Position numbers and translations under genes: made by a program
The notes under the pieces: generated by a model
Seen by the model: only the letters and a program-made list of their open reading frames with translations
What the model was told of the DNA's origin: nothing
The model's database searches: none
Origin: Datnioides undecimradiatus
Taxonomy: Eukaryota; Chordata; Actinopteri; Lobotiformes; Datnioididae
Assembly: GCA_008933995.1 (NCBI GenBank)
Contig: WARS01000036.1
Span: 20,445,285-20,509,284 of the forward strand
Direction: 5' to 3'
DNA length: 64,000 nt
Part shown: positions 1 through 11,690 of the stretch, piece by piece
How positions within the stretch are numbered: position 1 is the first letter of the stretch
Layout of the letters: each line of letters opens with the position of its first letter

Positions 1-3000
1 CTGGGACACTGCATGTACAGAAACATCATGCTTAATGAAATGAGGTCTGAATGCTGGTTATGCTTCTATGTGCAAGGTTTCATGATGCCGGCTCAATGCA
101 CGGCGGCGTGACGTGACGCCGTGAGCTCATCCCGCCACAGCACTTGGCTGATGTCAGTCAGACCTGTCAGCTCCACAGTAAACTCACTCAGACTCAGTCA
201 AATGGGCAGTTATTACTGATTTGAAGTCCATCTGCACCCGTTCCTTTCAGTCAAATCGGTTGAAACTGTTTGTTTGCGTCAGTGCAACAACATGTTGCAC
301 AGTGCGGCTGCAGACCACCGGCTTTTAGCTGGCGGGGGAAGAATACGTGTCACTGAGCCGTCATCTCGGGCATTTTAAGTGGTTTGTCGTCTCTTTTTAA
401 AGCCTCTGATTTAGCTCAAAGCTGAGCCGCTCCAAAGTTTTATTGATTCTCACAGCACCAGCTTTATTACCCCGACATAACATCCACTGACCTGCACTGT
501 TTCCTCACGTAAAACTTATGCATTAACAATAAATTAGGACTCGTGCACTTTCTAATTTCCTGCATAATGGAGTGGCAGATGGAGAGTGTATACGCAGCGT
601 GCATTAAAGGACATCTTAAAAAATTTACTGGCGCTGATTATTCATCCGTGCTTCGTTCATTCACTGGGTATAAATAGCAAATTATATTTCTTTTAATAAT
701 ATAATAAGTCACCGGTCTTTTATACCTGAAGTCAGGGGTCCTTGTTGGAGGTCCTCTGGCTCAATGAATGCAGCTTGATTGAGCGACTCCTCCGTTTCCA
801 CATTATAGCTTTGTTTTTTTAGCTGATCGCTCATTTTGCAGAGATCTCTGCAGCACTTTTGAACCGAGAGACCCAACTTTCAAGCGCTTCCATTGTGCAC
901 ACTCGTCGTACACGGGAGCAAAGTGTTGTTCTCCACCGTGCAACAGACAAGACAGCACCAAAAGTCTCTAAGGAACCGCTAAGATCACAGATAAATCCGT
1001 TTTTATAAGTACTGTGCACTAAAATAAAGAAATAAAACAGAAGTGCAGTGAGTGAAAAAGACCTTAAGACTCCAGATTTCTTTTTTTAAGTTCCTAGAAT
1101 ATCATTAGAGATAACAATGGTGTCTAAAACAATGAAAGTAGGACCGTATTGTTTAAAAAAAAGCATTTTCCTCTCAGGTTATAAGAGGAGTTAACATAAT
1201 TAAGCATAAGTTAGATATGCCTAAACTAAAAGCTGGAGAAATTGGGGGTCAGCTGGGAATGCAGCTCTCCAACCTCCAGTCAGCGTGCAAAATGTAATTA
1301 GCGTGATGAGTCCCCGGAGTATCGTCACGCCATCCCCTCATTTCCTTCACCCTCTCCCGTGCACTTAATGCAACATCAGGCTAGCGTTTTGGCAGCGGGG
1401 CTACTGCTAACCTCGGCTGTGTTTTCAATGTCAAGCGGACGCATCAGCCAGTGATTCATGGCATTATTAAACATCAATAAAATCAGAGAAAACCATCCGC
1501 TCCGTGACGACGCGCCGTTATTTACAATAAAGCGCCTCTCTAGTGCTCTCCAGGTGAAACACAGGCACCTGAGGGTTGCATTCGCAGCTGATGCACGAGC
1601 GAGCTGGATGTGCATCCTCAGGTGAGAGGGGAGAGACGGAGTTTGTGGATGAGTGAAGAAGGAGGACTAGAGAAGCGTTAAAGGACGGTTTTAACCTGGC
1701 ATTAACCTTTGGTTTCAGTGCCCACCACTATCACGATACCCGCACACGCGATGACACGCTGTGAACTCCGTCTACACCTCAGTTTGTTCTTCATCAGAGC
1801 CAGAAAAGACGCTGCAAGCCTGAGGCACGAGCCAATTAAACGACCGCTCCGGGGCTCCCTGAGCGCGGCCAAAATGAGCAGCATGCAAATGATTAAAGAG
1901 TCGGTGCGTTTCTTAAATTGTCATTTCTTAATATTAACTTTGATCTGTTTTGTTTTGTTTCGGTATTTTTATTAAGACGGCGCTGAATAATAACGATATC
2001 AGTTCTGCGAAGCCTGACATCACAAAAACTAATAATCGAGTTTCTGAATGTGAACAGAGGAGGCGCACAGCTCCACACTGGAGACCTTGACTTGTGGGAA
2101 CATGAAGCTCACGGTTGCCGACCCCAGCCGGCCCCTCGGCCTTTGCCTTCGCCCTCCCAGCCTGGAAACCCCGCGGGTGTTTGGGTTTGCTCTCGGCCAA
2201 CCAGCCTCAGACTGCACCGATCTGCATGTGAGTCATGACTTTAAGTTTTATTTGAGCCTCCACTGATTTACACTGAGGGCGACTCATGCCGAAAAACCTG
2301 CACACATTCATTTCAATGTAAGCCCACACGCCGGCACCGTCTTTACATGCATAATGATCCAGTTCAGGTGAGGAGATGTATCATAACGTGCTGCTGTCCT
2401 GTTCTCCAGTGTCAGTGCACATCAGCGGTCCTGAGTAAAACAGGTTGGAGCATCATAGTGACGGCTCCACCTCGGCTTCATCTGTCTGCTGGCCTGCTGG
2501 CTGCTCTGGAGTCAAACTATCATTAAAGTCATCTGAGTAAATGCTGTAAGAGCCACGAAAGTTCGATTGCAACCCAGTCTGGAACAAAACCGAGGACGGA
2601 TCCAAACACAACACAGCTAAAAACTGTATCTCAGTCTCTGTTGGCTGTTAAAACATCCTGATTTCTCATCATCTGCAAAAACACAAGAGGCTGCTTAGTA
2701 ACAGACGGCGACTGATGCAATCAGAGATACGATGCGAGGTGTGGTCAGTTTAATGGATGCTGCACTGAGGCCGAGCCGCCCTCTCCTGATTTTTGTTGTT
2801 CTGATGTCGTTGTTTCAGGAGTTAGTCTGAGCCAACGCCAGCCTGAGAACCCGAAAAGCAAACGCCAGCACTCGAAACTGGAGCATGACTTCATCGCCTC
2901 ATCCTCCAGTCTCGTTAGATTCTCCTTTCTTCTCCTCTGCAGACCCCTGGGAGGAATTGTCACATATTTGTGTCGGCGGGAGGAATTGAAGTGCCCCGGG

Positions 3001-3017
3001 AAAAATCCTAGATGACA

Positions 3018-3018
<1 letters not shown>
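1..3018. other. Non-coding spacer, no recognisable gene
   Basis: All six frames are broken by stops, and the short open frames show no family resemblance. A CRE-like word TGACGTGACG lies at 109-118 and recurs at 6676-6685. About 640-720 is A+T-rich. Nothing else stands out until the CA tract at 3019. Confidence 0.6.

Positions 3019-3058
<40 letters not shown>
3019..3058. repeat. (CA)20 microsatellite
   Basis: Uninterrupted CA dinucleotides for 40 bp. The apparent cysteine/valine-rich minus-strand open frame across it is only translated repeat. Confidence 0.98.
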
Positions 3059-3060
<2 letters not shown>

Positions 3061-4479
3061 CTCAGCCACGTGCACGCTCAGTGTTTTCTAAAAGTTTAAA
3101 TGCGTTTTCAATTTGCCGTCTTCGCTCAGGCTGCTAAATACAAGCAACGCTTCTCAAAGCCGGTGAAAAGACACAGCTGGGGATAAAGACCGACCTTGAG
3201 CACGACTTGAAACCGAATGTCAGGTGTGGAGATTTCAATCGACGCACTCAGATCATACAGGGCGCCGAGAGTGAGTGAGGACAGACGTTCAAAACACGAT
3301 GTATTATTCATTCTCCACCTTGTGCTACTGTATTCCTCAAATAACATCAAGGATACAAACTGGCACAGATCACAGTATGAGGGCTCCGGCTCTGTCTGTT
3401 GTCTGACTGTGAGGGGTGTGATCAGCTCTAACACATCTGAGCCGAGCAGGGCTCAAGACGATCTCGGCGGGTTTGGTAAACACATTAACACACGCAGACA
3501 GGCGGCGCGGCGTGCACGGTTCAGGCGTTACTCACGTGCAAGAGAATAATCTGGGTTCAAAGGTCAAAGACGAGCGTTCACGCTGCAGCCACTGAGGACC
3601 GATGTTTATCTTCTCCAGCACGTTGGAAAAGACCCAAACCTTTGGCTAACTCTGCAGACTCTGACACGTCACGGTGTGAAAAGCATCAGCAAATAAAATG
3701 AACAATTAAGTTTCAGTTCCCAGGCCCTGAGACCGTGCACGTACGGCGGGATTCATGGGATAAATCAAAATGTCAAACCTGAACCATCTGAGCTGATCCG
3801 GTCACTGCAGAGAGCAAAATTACCTTAAATAGTATATTATTAAAGTTTATTATTATTATTTTTTATCTGTAATATTCTAAATAAATGATTGTATGGTTTG
3901 TCTCTTTCAATTTGCTGCCTGTATAATGTCCATTATTATTATTAGAAGTCAGCGTTTTAGTGTCTTTGAGGATGAAACTGTTCTGATTCTCATTTGTCCC
4001 AGATCGACCCGCCTCATGCTCAAAGTGGCCTGTAGCATCTGAACAAGAGCCTTTCTAATGAGTGACTAGATGCTGGTGTTTGATGTCCTGAGAATGAGGA
4101 TTATCTGGACCAAAGAGGCTAAAATACACAGATTCGCTTTATTTCAGTGTTATCTGGATCAATTCATTGCTTGTTTTGGTCTTTTTGTGAGATAAATACA
4201 GAATATTGGCTGCCTCTTCCTTTAAATCTTCCTTTCTGTAAGAAGATGCAGTTTTTCTAAAGCTCAGTATTTTCCCACCTACGGGAGCTCGTCCCGTCAG
4301 TTTGCTCGTTGTGAAGAATAAAAATACAACCCAGAGGTCGAATTCACAGGGTAAAACTGACTCACGTTCAGCTTTAACGCACTATTACATTACAGCTGGG
4401 ATAAAGGGCAGAAGCTCCTAATATTGCTTAGGGGCACTATAGAGGATAAGCTGTCTGTCATACACCTTTCAAAAGAGGA
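3059..4479. other. Non-coding spacer
   Basis: No coding signal. A+T-rich ATT-type simple sequence occurs around 3840-3865 and 3930-3945. The 110-codon open frame at 3217-3549 overlaps an opposite-strand one of similar length, as expected of chance frames. Confidence 0.6.
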
Positions 4480-4650
4480 TCAAACCATTATACCTCAGTA
4501 GGAGAATGATCCCGGAATGTAAAATGATTTCCCGTTCGATTAAAATTAAAGGCCAAAAGCGCTCGGGGATACCGGGGAGATGAGAATCTCTCAGCAGACG
4601 GCGTCCGAGGCAGGCGCTCCGCTCCAATTAAAATCCAAAAGCACTTCCTC
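4480..4650. promoter_or_regulatory. Candidate conserved non-coding element
   Basis: Balanced composition with two AT-rich homeodomain-type words, GATTAAAATTAAA at 4538-4550 and CAATTAAAA at 4624-4632, and no simple repeats. Conservation has not been tested. Confidence 0.3.
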
Positions 4651-5963
4651 AAACAAAAGTTCCCTGAGTGGCGAGATGAGGAGGTGGGGGGGACTGCGAG
4701 GAGAACCAGAACGTGCAACCTGAACGCAACACGGCACCCGGTGTAAGCTGTGATCTGCTCCTGGAGACAGCGAACGCCTCGTTCAGACCGGGCACAGTCC
4801 AACACAGATCCAACACCAACACTGCTCCTGATGGTAGACGTCGGCCTCTGATTGGTGGGTAGGATCCGGAGCAGGGTATTATAACCAATCACAGCTGTGT
4901 TGTACCTTTAAATGACCCAACTGGCACAAACATTTAAGTTACTATGTCAGAACATTGCACAATTCAGCCTGGACGTGTCGCAGACTTCTCACAATGAGGT
5001 CAGTGGGACGAATGCTGGCAGCCATGGGACTAGCATCTGAGGTATGGACAAGTGCAAACGGTCTGGTTAGAGACACAAATCTGATTTACCTGCACTCTGG
5101 GCGACAACATAAAGTCCCTGATCTCCAGTCCGCCCTGCGTCGACTGTGCAGCGGTGGGAACAAAAGGTTTTGGCCTCGTCAGCTGGCACCGAAATGGAGC
5201 TGTAGCACTGCTAGCTAGCCGTACCCCAAATGTGCACTGAATATGCACAAAAAGGCTCTTTTGCAAATGTTTTCAGTGCTTTGATTAGGCAACAGCTTGG
5301 CACCAAACAGGGACGCAGAGCCAGAGTTTCACAGAGGAGCAACTGTCAACGCCGAATCTAAAGGCTCTTAAATGCCATTGTGCTGCGTATTTACATTTAT
5401 GACCTCCTCAGCCTGGAGCTGTTGTTGATGAGAGCTGTGTTTACTTTAAAAGCACCATTTATAGCGAGGGACGGGGAGAAAGGAGCCGCCGCGCTCTTTA
5501 AGATCTGGCCACTTATTCCGTCTTAATCTCCCTTGTTACTCTGAAAAGCCTTGTAGAGATCTTCAGTATTTAGACATCAGTCTCTCCCGTGTCGGCCATG
5601 AGCAAATGTGGAAGGACAGGCTAGCTCACTTAGCGCTGCGGGGAAGTCTGTCCTGCCTGTTGAGATAAAGGTTCTGCTCGGACAATGTTTTCTTATGTTC
5701 CAGGAGATAAAATGTAATCTGGATAAAGAACACAAGATTACACCCTAACGATCCTGCAACTCCAACAACGGATTAAATGACCTTGTGTGAAGTGAAAGCA
5801 GCTGTTTGCAGTGATGAACCCATAGAGACGTTAGCAGTTCTCTCAGCTTTACAATGCATATTACATCGTTTGGGTTCTCAAGCCCACAGTCTCTGTTTTC
5901 ATGCATTTAGTTTCTGTTAGCAGGCTGCAGCAGCTCATCAGCAGATAGCAGATGGTGGCTCGC
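4651..5963. other. Non-coding spacer
   Basis: No gene seen. About 5480-5560 has CNE-like texture (CpG-containing, then a TTAATC word near 5523). The rest is unremarkable single-copy-looking sequence. Confidence 0.5.
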
Positions 5964-6011
5964 AGCATTTAGCAGCTTAAAGAGTTGGTGGAGACCAAAA
6001 AAGAGCTAAAA
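5964..6011 (+). mobile_element. Fragment of an old interspersed repeat (copy A)
   Basis: Shares the words GCATTTAGCAGCT and TTGGTGGAGACCAAAA, followed by an AGAGCTAA word, with fragments at 8191-8371, 13603-13680 and 32399-32487. I recall this block from teleost dispersed repeats, but the family name is not certain. Only a short remnant is left here. Confidence 0.5.
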
Positions 6012-6551
6012 TGAAACATTCAGGTGCACAAGAAAAGCTGATGTTCCTCCATCGGTGCTGGAGGTGTCACCAGGCAACAGTTCACACAACACCAACGCAC
6101 AACAACCTAAAAAGGCAATAAGAAGTACACAGAATCGTACATTTACAGCTTGTTTTATCGCTTTATCGCCCTGCTTTGGTCCAAAAACAAGGAAAAAGCT
6201 TTAAAAGTCAGTGATGGTCCTTCAAAACAAAATCCTGCAGTTCAGAAATGAAAGCACACCTGTGTTATTTGAAGAGAAATACATTGAAAATATGATTTTA
6301 ATCTCTTTGTGTGTTAATCTCCTGACCGACTTAAACTCATCACCTTTCACCTGCAGTTTGGTCAAGACTGCTGTCCGGCTGGATGCAAACAGCAGGGTGT
6401 GCGACGGGAGAGGAGCCTGGTGCGTTTGCTGGTGCTCGCAGTGAACCTGCAGCAGGGTGGTGGTGCAGCAAGTAGTGAGCCAGGAATTAATGGGAGTTAA
6501 AAACAGGAAGGGAAAAACTGAAAGTGTTGAGAAATTAAAAAGAGGAAGAGG
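6012..6551. other. Non-coding spacer
   Basis: Nothing recognisable. The purine-rich stretch from about 6530 leads into the GA tract. Confidence 0.55.
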
Positions 6552-6573
6552 GAGAGAGAGAGAGAGAGAGAGA
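6552..6573. repeat. (GA)11 microsatellite
   Basis: A pure GA run within a longer purine-rich stretch beginning near 6530. Confidence 0.95.
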
Positions 6574-6589
6574 CACCGGATTTAGCACA

Positions 6590-6725
6590 AATTTCCGTTC
6601 TGAATGTGCAAAAACACCATTTACAAGGCGCTTGTTTTTACAGCCCATTTTATCAGTAATGTAATTCCGCTGTCGTGACGTGACGGCCTATTTTCCCCTG
6701 GCCGAGCACATTCCCAGTTAACATG
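6590..6725. promoter_or_regulatory. Candidate conserved non-coding element
   Basis: Contains the CRE/ATF-like word TGACGTGACG at 6676-6685, the same 10-mer as at 109-118. Composition is balanced between two simple repeats. Confidence 0.3.
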
Positions 6726-6743
6726 TCACTTTCCCCTTCTGTA

Positions 6744-6772
6744 CCCCCCCCCCACACACACACACACACACA
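6744..6772. repeat. C10 run joined to (CA)10
   Basis: Ten C residues (6744-6753) run straight into CA dinucleotides (6753-6772). A second C-run/CA junction is at 7668-7694. Confidence 0.95.
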
Positions 6773-7433
6773 GGGGCTGGCTAATGTTGCAGGGGTTATC
6801 TTATCTCATGTGCAAGCTGTGCAAGCAGCCGGGTTCGGGCCAGGTAACCAAAACCTTTCTGCAGCCGTCATTCAGGGCCGCGGCACATTCATCATCAGGG
6901 CTGCTCTGCACAGAGGCACAGAGGCGCAGTGTCGGCGTGCACGTTCGTGCTCTGTTTGCGGTTGATGAGCCCGGCGGCGATGATCAGACGGGGAGGAGGA
7001 GACGGAAACAAACAGAAGGCGCGTGTTTGTGCATACTAATGCGGCCGCACGCGTGTGAAAGGCTAAGTGTCCTCTCACCTCAAGTATTTGCGTGTGTGTG
7101 TGCGCGCGTGTGTGTGTCTCCCTCCTTCCATGTAAGTACACTCGCTGGGGCTAAAGCAACATGAATTAGGCACTTGTGCAGACTCGGGGTGTACTTTGCA
7201 GCTCGAGCTGTCAGGTCTCAAGTGATGCGCTGACAGAAAACGCGGGGATTAGGCTAATTATTTTCTCTGCAGTCTCTGGAAAGTTTGTTATTGTTTTATT
7301 ATTCTGTGTCTAACGCGCGCTATAATCCCCATTATCTACAGATAACCTCAGCTGAAAGCTATCCTCTAGGTATCCATCTTTTCTTTTTTCTACCTGGGTC
7401 ACAGAATGAAATCAACATCTGAAACTGTATTAG
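6773..7433. other. Non-coding spacer with TG/CG alternating tract
   Basis: Alternating purine-pyrimidine (GT/GC) at 7091-7117 has Z-DNA potential. No coding signal. The sequence around 6780-6980 is moderately CpG-rich. Confidence 0.55.
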
Positions 7434-7497
7434 CGCACACACACACACGTGCGCTCACACACGCTCACAGTGCAGGCTTCTATAGGCAGTGTGTGTC

Positions 7498-7640
7498 TAA
7501 TTAATGAGGTATGGACGAGCAGACGCCGGGTTATTGTTGCACAGGATGTTTGGATAGCAAATTATGGCACTGAGCGAAGAGCAAATTGAATCCATTAGCT
7601 GAAACAATTGATGGAGCGAAGTCCCACAGCACACATCCCG
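7498..7640. promoter_or_regulatory. Candidate conserved non-coding element
   Basis: Carries CTAATTAATGAG at 7498-7509 and a CAATTG word near 7606. It lies between CA-rich simple sequence at 7436-7448 and the C/CA tract at 7668. Confidence 0.35.
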
Positions 7641-7667
7641 GCGTCAGACGACACAATGATAAAATCA

Positions 7668-7694
7668 CCCCCCCCACACACACACACACACACA
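7668..7694. repeat. C8 run joined to (CA)10
   Basis: Eight C residues (7668-7675) continue into CA dinucleotides to 7694. Confidence 0.95.
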
Positions 7695-7863
7695 GTCCCC
7701 GTTAATCTGCTGTAAGTACGGCACAGTAATCTGCATAACGCCACATCGGTGAAACTCGGCTTTTTATCAAAGGTCTGATTTAAATGCAACGTCAGCCAGT
7801 GAGACAGAAAAGTATTTAAAGCACTGCAGGATTACAACTTCTACTGACACTGAAGCTCAACCA

Positions 7864-7911
7864 ATGGGGCGTCGATGCGTGATTTCAGGGGAGCTATGAC
7901 GCCCCATAGCT
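7864..7911. repeat. Overlapping alternative hairpins
   Basis: A 10-bp perfect inverted repeat (ATGGGGCGTC at 7864-7873, GACGCCCCAT at 7898-7907, 24-base loop) overlaps a second hairpin (AGCTATG at 7892-7898, CATAGCT at 7905-7911). The two cannot form together. Confidence 0.7.
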
Positions 7912-8190
7912 GTGGATTCTCTGGTGTTTGCTCTGAAATGATCGTGAAAAGGTTCTCACAATGCTGCTTTCTCACTAAAATAACTTCATTAGAGTATATA
8001 TATTAATTTATAGAACTTTCTAGTGACACTAATATGTTAGCACAAGCATTTTTCTGCATTATATACAGGGACAATTACACAGGTTGGCTAAAATATTAAT
8101 ATCAATGCACGTGATTCACTTTTTTTTGCAGGTGATTAAAGAGAAAATGATAATTTAATATTGAAGCTGCCAATCAGTAGCACTCAAAAA

Positions 8191-8371
8191 GTTAGTGACT
8201 AGCTGCTGAACACTTAGCATTTTGCAGCTAGGAAGCTAAATGCATGTTGTTGGAGACAAAGCAGAGCTAATAAGAGAGTAAGAACTGGACTTGTATGATT
8301 CAGTTGGACAAAAACACGACTTTCACTGAATGCAGCCACTGCTCCATGTCTGTGTAAGTATGCAGCAGCTT
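8191..8371 (+). mobile_element. Fragment of an old interspersed repeat (copy B)
   Basis: The most extended copy of the family also seen at 5964, 13603 and 32399. It has a TTGGAGACAAAGCAGAGCTA block near 8250-8270, then sequence related to the teleost repeat I recall, ending in a GCTAACA word near 8372. No open frame and no clear terminal repeats. Confidence 0.5.
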
Positions 8372-8984
8372 GCTAACAGCTGAACTGTAACCACCTATGG
8401 GTAAATGCTGGGTTTGCAGCAGGCTGTAATGCTCCGAAGTGCCCTAAAAATCACTTACATTAGCTCCAACAACAAGCTTTTGATTTATTTTATCCAGCGC
8501 TCAGGTCATTTAGCAAACAGGACCGCCCATGGTTCCCAAAAATGAAGGTGTTTTAGCACAGAGCTGCCACTCAACGATGCAGCGCAGATCTAACATCAAA
8601 TCAACCTGAAATCAGCTGCAAACAGCCTGACTGACGTGCAACAGCAGGCGGCCGTGGACCGACACACCCCGGAGTGTGTCCACCAGAAAGTTCAGACGTA
8701 GAAGTATTTAAATGAAAAATAAATTAATCTTTTAAAGGGAAATTCAATTTTTAAACTATCCATTACACAGCGGACCTATAGAAAGAGGAGAGGTGACACA
8801 GCTGCCACATATCTGGAGCTGAAGGTGGACCTCAGCCGTGCCCAGACGCTGCTCCTCCAGGTTTCGCTCTTTATTCGTCTCAGGTTTGCTGAAGTTTAAG
8901 GTTTTTTTACCCTTGTATGGAAAACTGAATACGGCATGTCAGTCTCTGAGCTTTGAAGCAGGACTTAGATGCGGAGCACAGGCC
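8372..8984. other. Non-coding spacer
   Basis: Nothing recognisable. A+T-rich around 8700-8760. Confidence 0.55.
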
Positions 8985-9165
8985 AGGTTCACGAGGAGGT
9001 TGCCCCCTCGTAAATCTGTCGTCGCTGCCGTGCACGGTAGAGCCGCGCCGGCCTCTGCTGATTTACACCCTGCGGGGAATGATCGGCAGGCGGGCGGGCC
9101 GACAGCCTCTGCTCCGTGTCTGGACGCAGCGCCGAGCGGACAGGATCGGGCCAGAGTGGGGAGGG
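8985..9165. other. Short CpG-rich patch
   Basis: About twenty CpG dinucleotides in roughly 165 bp, much denser than the surroundings. It is shorter than a typical CpG island. Several overlapping open frames on both strands here (up to 148 codons) reflect high G+C and lack of stops, not a gene. Confidence 0.5.
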
Positions 9166-9176
9166 AGGAGGGGGTG

Positions 9177-9840
9177 GTGTGTGTGTGGGTGTGTGTGTGT
9201 GTGTGGGGGGGGTCTCCACTTGAGACTGTCCAGGAAGAAGGAAACACAAGCCAACAAAGCCCCCTTTACAGTACAAGGCAGTGATGGAGAGCTGCGGGAG
9301 GAGGAAACGCAGCCGTGCCTTCTGCTGAGTAAGACGCAGACGGCTGTGCTTTGATGCTAACGCTAACTGAACTGGCTATGGAAGGACTGTGTCCCCAGTG
9401 CTTCTTCTGTGTGTGTGTGTGTGTGTGTGTGTGGGCAGTGTGAGAGTGTGACCGTGCATGTGGGAAGTGTGAGAGTCTGTTTGGGTAGGTGGGAGTGTGT
9501 ATGAGCATTATAACATTCGTGTGTGTGCGTGTTAGCATCAAGCAGTGGGAGGGAACGTGGGAGTTTGAGCTTGATTGTGTTTGCATTTGTGTGTGTGTGT
9601 GTGTGTGTAGCTGAGGCATTGACTGCTCAGTGCATGTGTGTTTATGGTGTGTCTGCATATGTGTGTGCACATTTTAGCAACTGCATCTGTGCGTGTGATG
9701 AGTGGGAGACTCCGCGTGTCCATGTACATGTGTTTATCTGTAGGTGGGTGTGAAAACGCGCCGTGTGTGGCCGGCGCTCGTATGCACCAGATGCATGTTG
9801 ATGTCATGTCCGTGTGTGTGCATGCACAGGTTTCCGCGTG
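9177..9840. repeat. TG-biased simple-sequence domain
   Basis: Pure TG tracts at 9177-9212 (interrupted), 9408-9433 and 9588-9608 are joined by degenerate TG-rich sequence on one strand throughout. Open frames of 130-odd codons rich in His/Thr on the minus strand are translated repeat. Confidence 0.9.
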
Positions 9841-9884
9841 AATAAGTGTATCCTCAGGAGGACGACAGCGAGTGTGCGAGCCTG

Positions 9885-10060
9885 TTTAATATGTGCGGCG
9901 CGGCCGTTGTAGCGTCACTATTCCCACAACAAATTACTTTCACTTGTGATCTCAATAAATTGGTGTCAGGGTGCACCCAGCCCCGTGCACGCTGGCACGT
10001 TTGATGCACGATCCATAAAATCAGCACATTGTGACAGGCCTGAAGTGGCGTCAGACTGAG
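9885..10060. promoter_or_regulatory. Candidate conserved non-coding element
   Basis: AAATTACTTT at 9931-9940 lies next to a CACTTG E-box at 9941-9946. The block starts directly beyond the TG domain and is free of simple repeats. Confidence 0.35.
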
Positions 10061-10194
10061 TTTGCAGAAATCAATTTCTAATTTTATAAATTAATATTCA
10101 CCTTCGGTTTCAGATTTCATGTGAAAAGATGAAGCTGAATTTCTTAAACGTACATTCTGCCTCATGCAGACATAACTGAGCTGATCGGTGTGAG

Positions 10195-10360
10195 ACCCTG
10201 AGCTGCAGCTCCACCGTTGATGAATGCTCGACCTAATAAAATGCGATTTCAACCGCAATTGAAATGACAAGGTCCTTAACTGGGCCCTGCGTTAATACCG
10301 AAGCCCATTCATTAAACATCTTCATTAAAAAGGAAATTATTATTTCCACTCGGTCTTGTT
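10195..10360. promoter_or_regulatory. Candidate conserved non-coding element
   Basis: Contains CAATTG at 10256-10261 and several TTAAT/ATTAAA words between 10290 and 10340, in otherwise balanced sequence. Confidence 0.35.
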
Positions 10361-11119
10361 TTTGCAGCTCTGGCGCTCGCTCAGTCAGTCAGGAGCACGG
10401 AGCGCTCACAGCGCGCAGGCTGTCATCAAACGTCCGAGTTTATCAGGACAGGAAAATGAAGGAAGACTGTAAAATGAGTCCGTCACTGGTTATAGAGCGT
10501 TTTCCTGGTTTTGATCCATTGTGCTTGCCATAGCTGGTGCACGCACACACACAGAGTCGCTGCTGGCGGCTGCTGATTCGGACGAAGCCTCAGTTAGTTT
10601 GATCAAACCTGTCAGACCTCAGCTCATTTCAGCTGCTGTTTTCCTTCATCAACCTCTTTATTTAAGTCGACATGAAGCTCTCGAGGTGTTTGCTTCGGCT
10701 GAACGTGACGCTGCCACATATGCACAGAGAGATGATGGTGATCTCAGTGTTAATTGGCTCATTTTCACCCCAAATTCACTGACTCCAGCTGCGGTCGCAG
10801 CATCAGAGTCACGCTCACTTCCCGACGAGACAACATCCGAACACAGCCGCAGGAAAAAGTTATTGTTTCTTCATTTTTCCAGGTTTAATTTGTGAACTAT
10901 CGTGACAACGCAGCCGCCGCTCGCAGAGGAAGAGCCCCACAAGTTGTTCTCACTCAGTGCACAGGCAGCATTAATATAAGTCACTCACAACATTAACAAG
11001 TAGTGACAAACCGAGGCCCAAACGGGATAATTATGCCTTTTTAAAAACATGGTTTTGATCCGTGAACGTGATTAATTAGCTATGAACAAGCACAGCGTGT
11101 TGAGATCAAAATACGTTTC
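10361..11119. other. Non-coding spacer
   Basis: No domain or motif in the 124-codon open frame at 10521-10895, which I regard as chance. No repeats. Confidence 0.5.
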
Positions 11120-11138
11120 TGTGTGTGTGTGTGTGTGT
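11120..11138. repeat. (TG)9 microsatellite
   Basis: Pure TG run. Confidence 0.95.
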
Positions 11139-11290
11139 CTAATATGTGACGCTCATGTGCTCAGCGTCTCTGACTGAGCTGGAGTATTCACCTTCCTCCC
11201 ATGGGGGGCGCTCTTGAGTCGCAGTCGGAGCGGGAGGGGAAAAAAATGGAGTCGGAGGAATTTTCTCAGACGGAGAGAGATATGACAAAT

Positions 11291-11291
<1 letters not shown>

Positions 11292-11325
<34 letters not shown>
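11292..11325. repeat. (CA)17 microsatellite
   Basis: Pure CA run, followed by AGAG purine sequence to about 11345. Confidence 0.97.
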
Positions 11326-11329
<4 letters not shown>

Positions 11330-11359
11330 GAGAAAGAGAGAGAGCGAGCAGGAGCAGAG

Positions 11360-11690
11360 CTGCTCTCTCTCCCTTCGTGCAGCCGGTGTGTACCTTGCTC
11401 GGCCTCTCTGGGAGGGGCTCCGTCATTGTTCGCCGATGGGTGACTGTGCTGGGTGTCGGGAGCTTTCCCAGGGTCCTGCCAGCGTATGGAGCCAACGCAT
11501 AGCCCCTTCCTGTCATTCACAGCTGGTTCCTTCCTCAGTCCAAACACCGCCCCCTCTCCTCCCCCACCCTCCATCACAGGAGCAATCTATGCATGACATC
11601 AGCTCCTCGTTTTGACTTTTTATCAGAGCGAGCGGTGACGGACACGCAGAGACCGACATCTCAAACTTCAGCTGAGCATCGGGAAATTAT
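11360..11690 (+). promoter_or_regulatory. Possible promoter or enhancer, G+C-rich block
   Basis: G+C-rich, CpG-containing sequence with pyrimidine tracts (11530-11575) is followed by a TATA-like CTTTTTAT word at about 11617-11624 and then a G+C-rich GAGCGAGCGGTGACGG segment. This resembles a core promoter with a 5' untranslated start on the plus strand. No coding exon follows within 2 kb, so an enhancer or nothing is equally possible. Confidence 0.25.

Noticed and set aside
8838..9354. Overlapping open frames up to 148 codons on both strands
   Set aside because: Explained by G+C-rich sequence and TG repeats with few stop codons.
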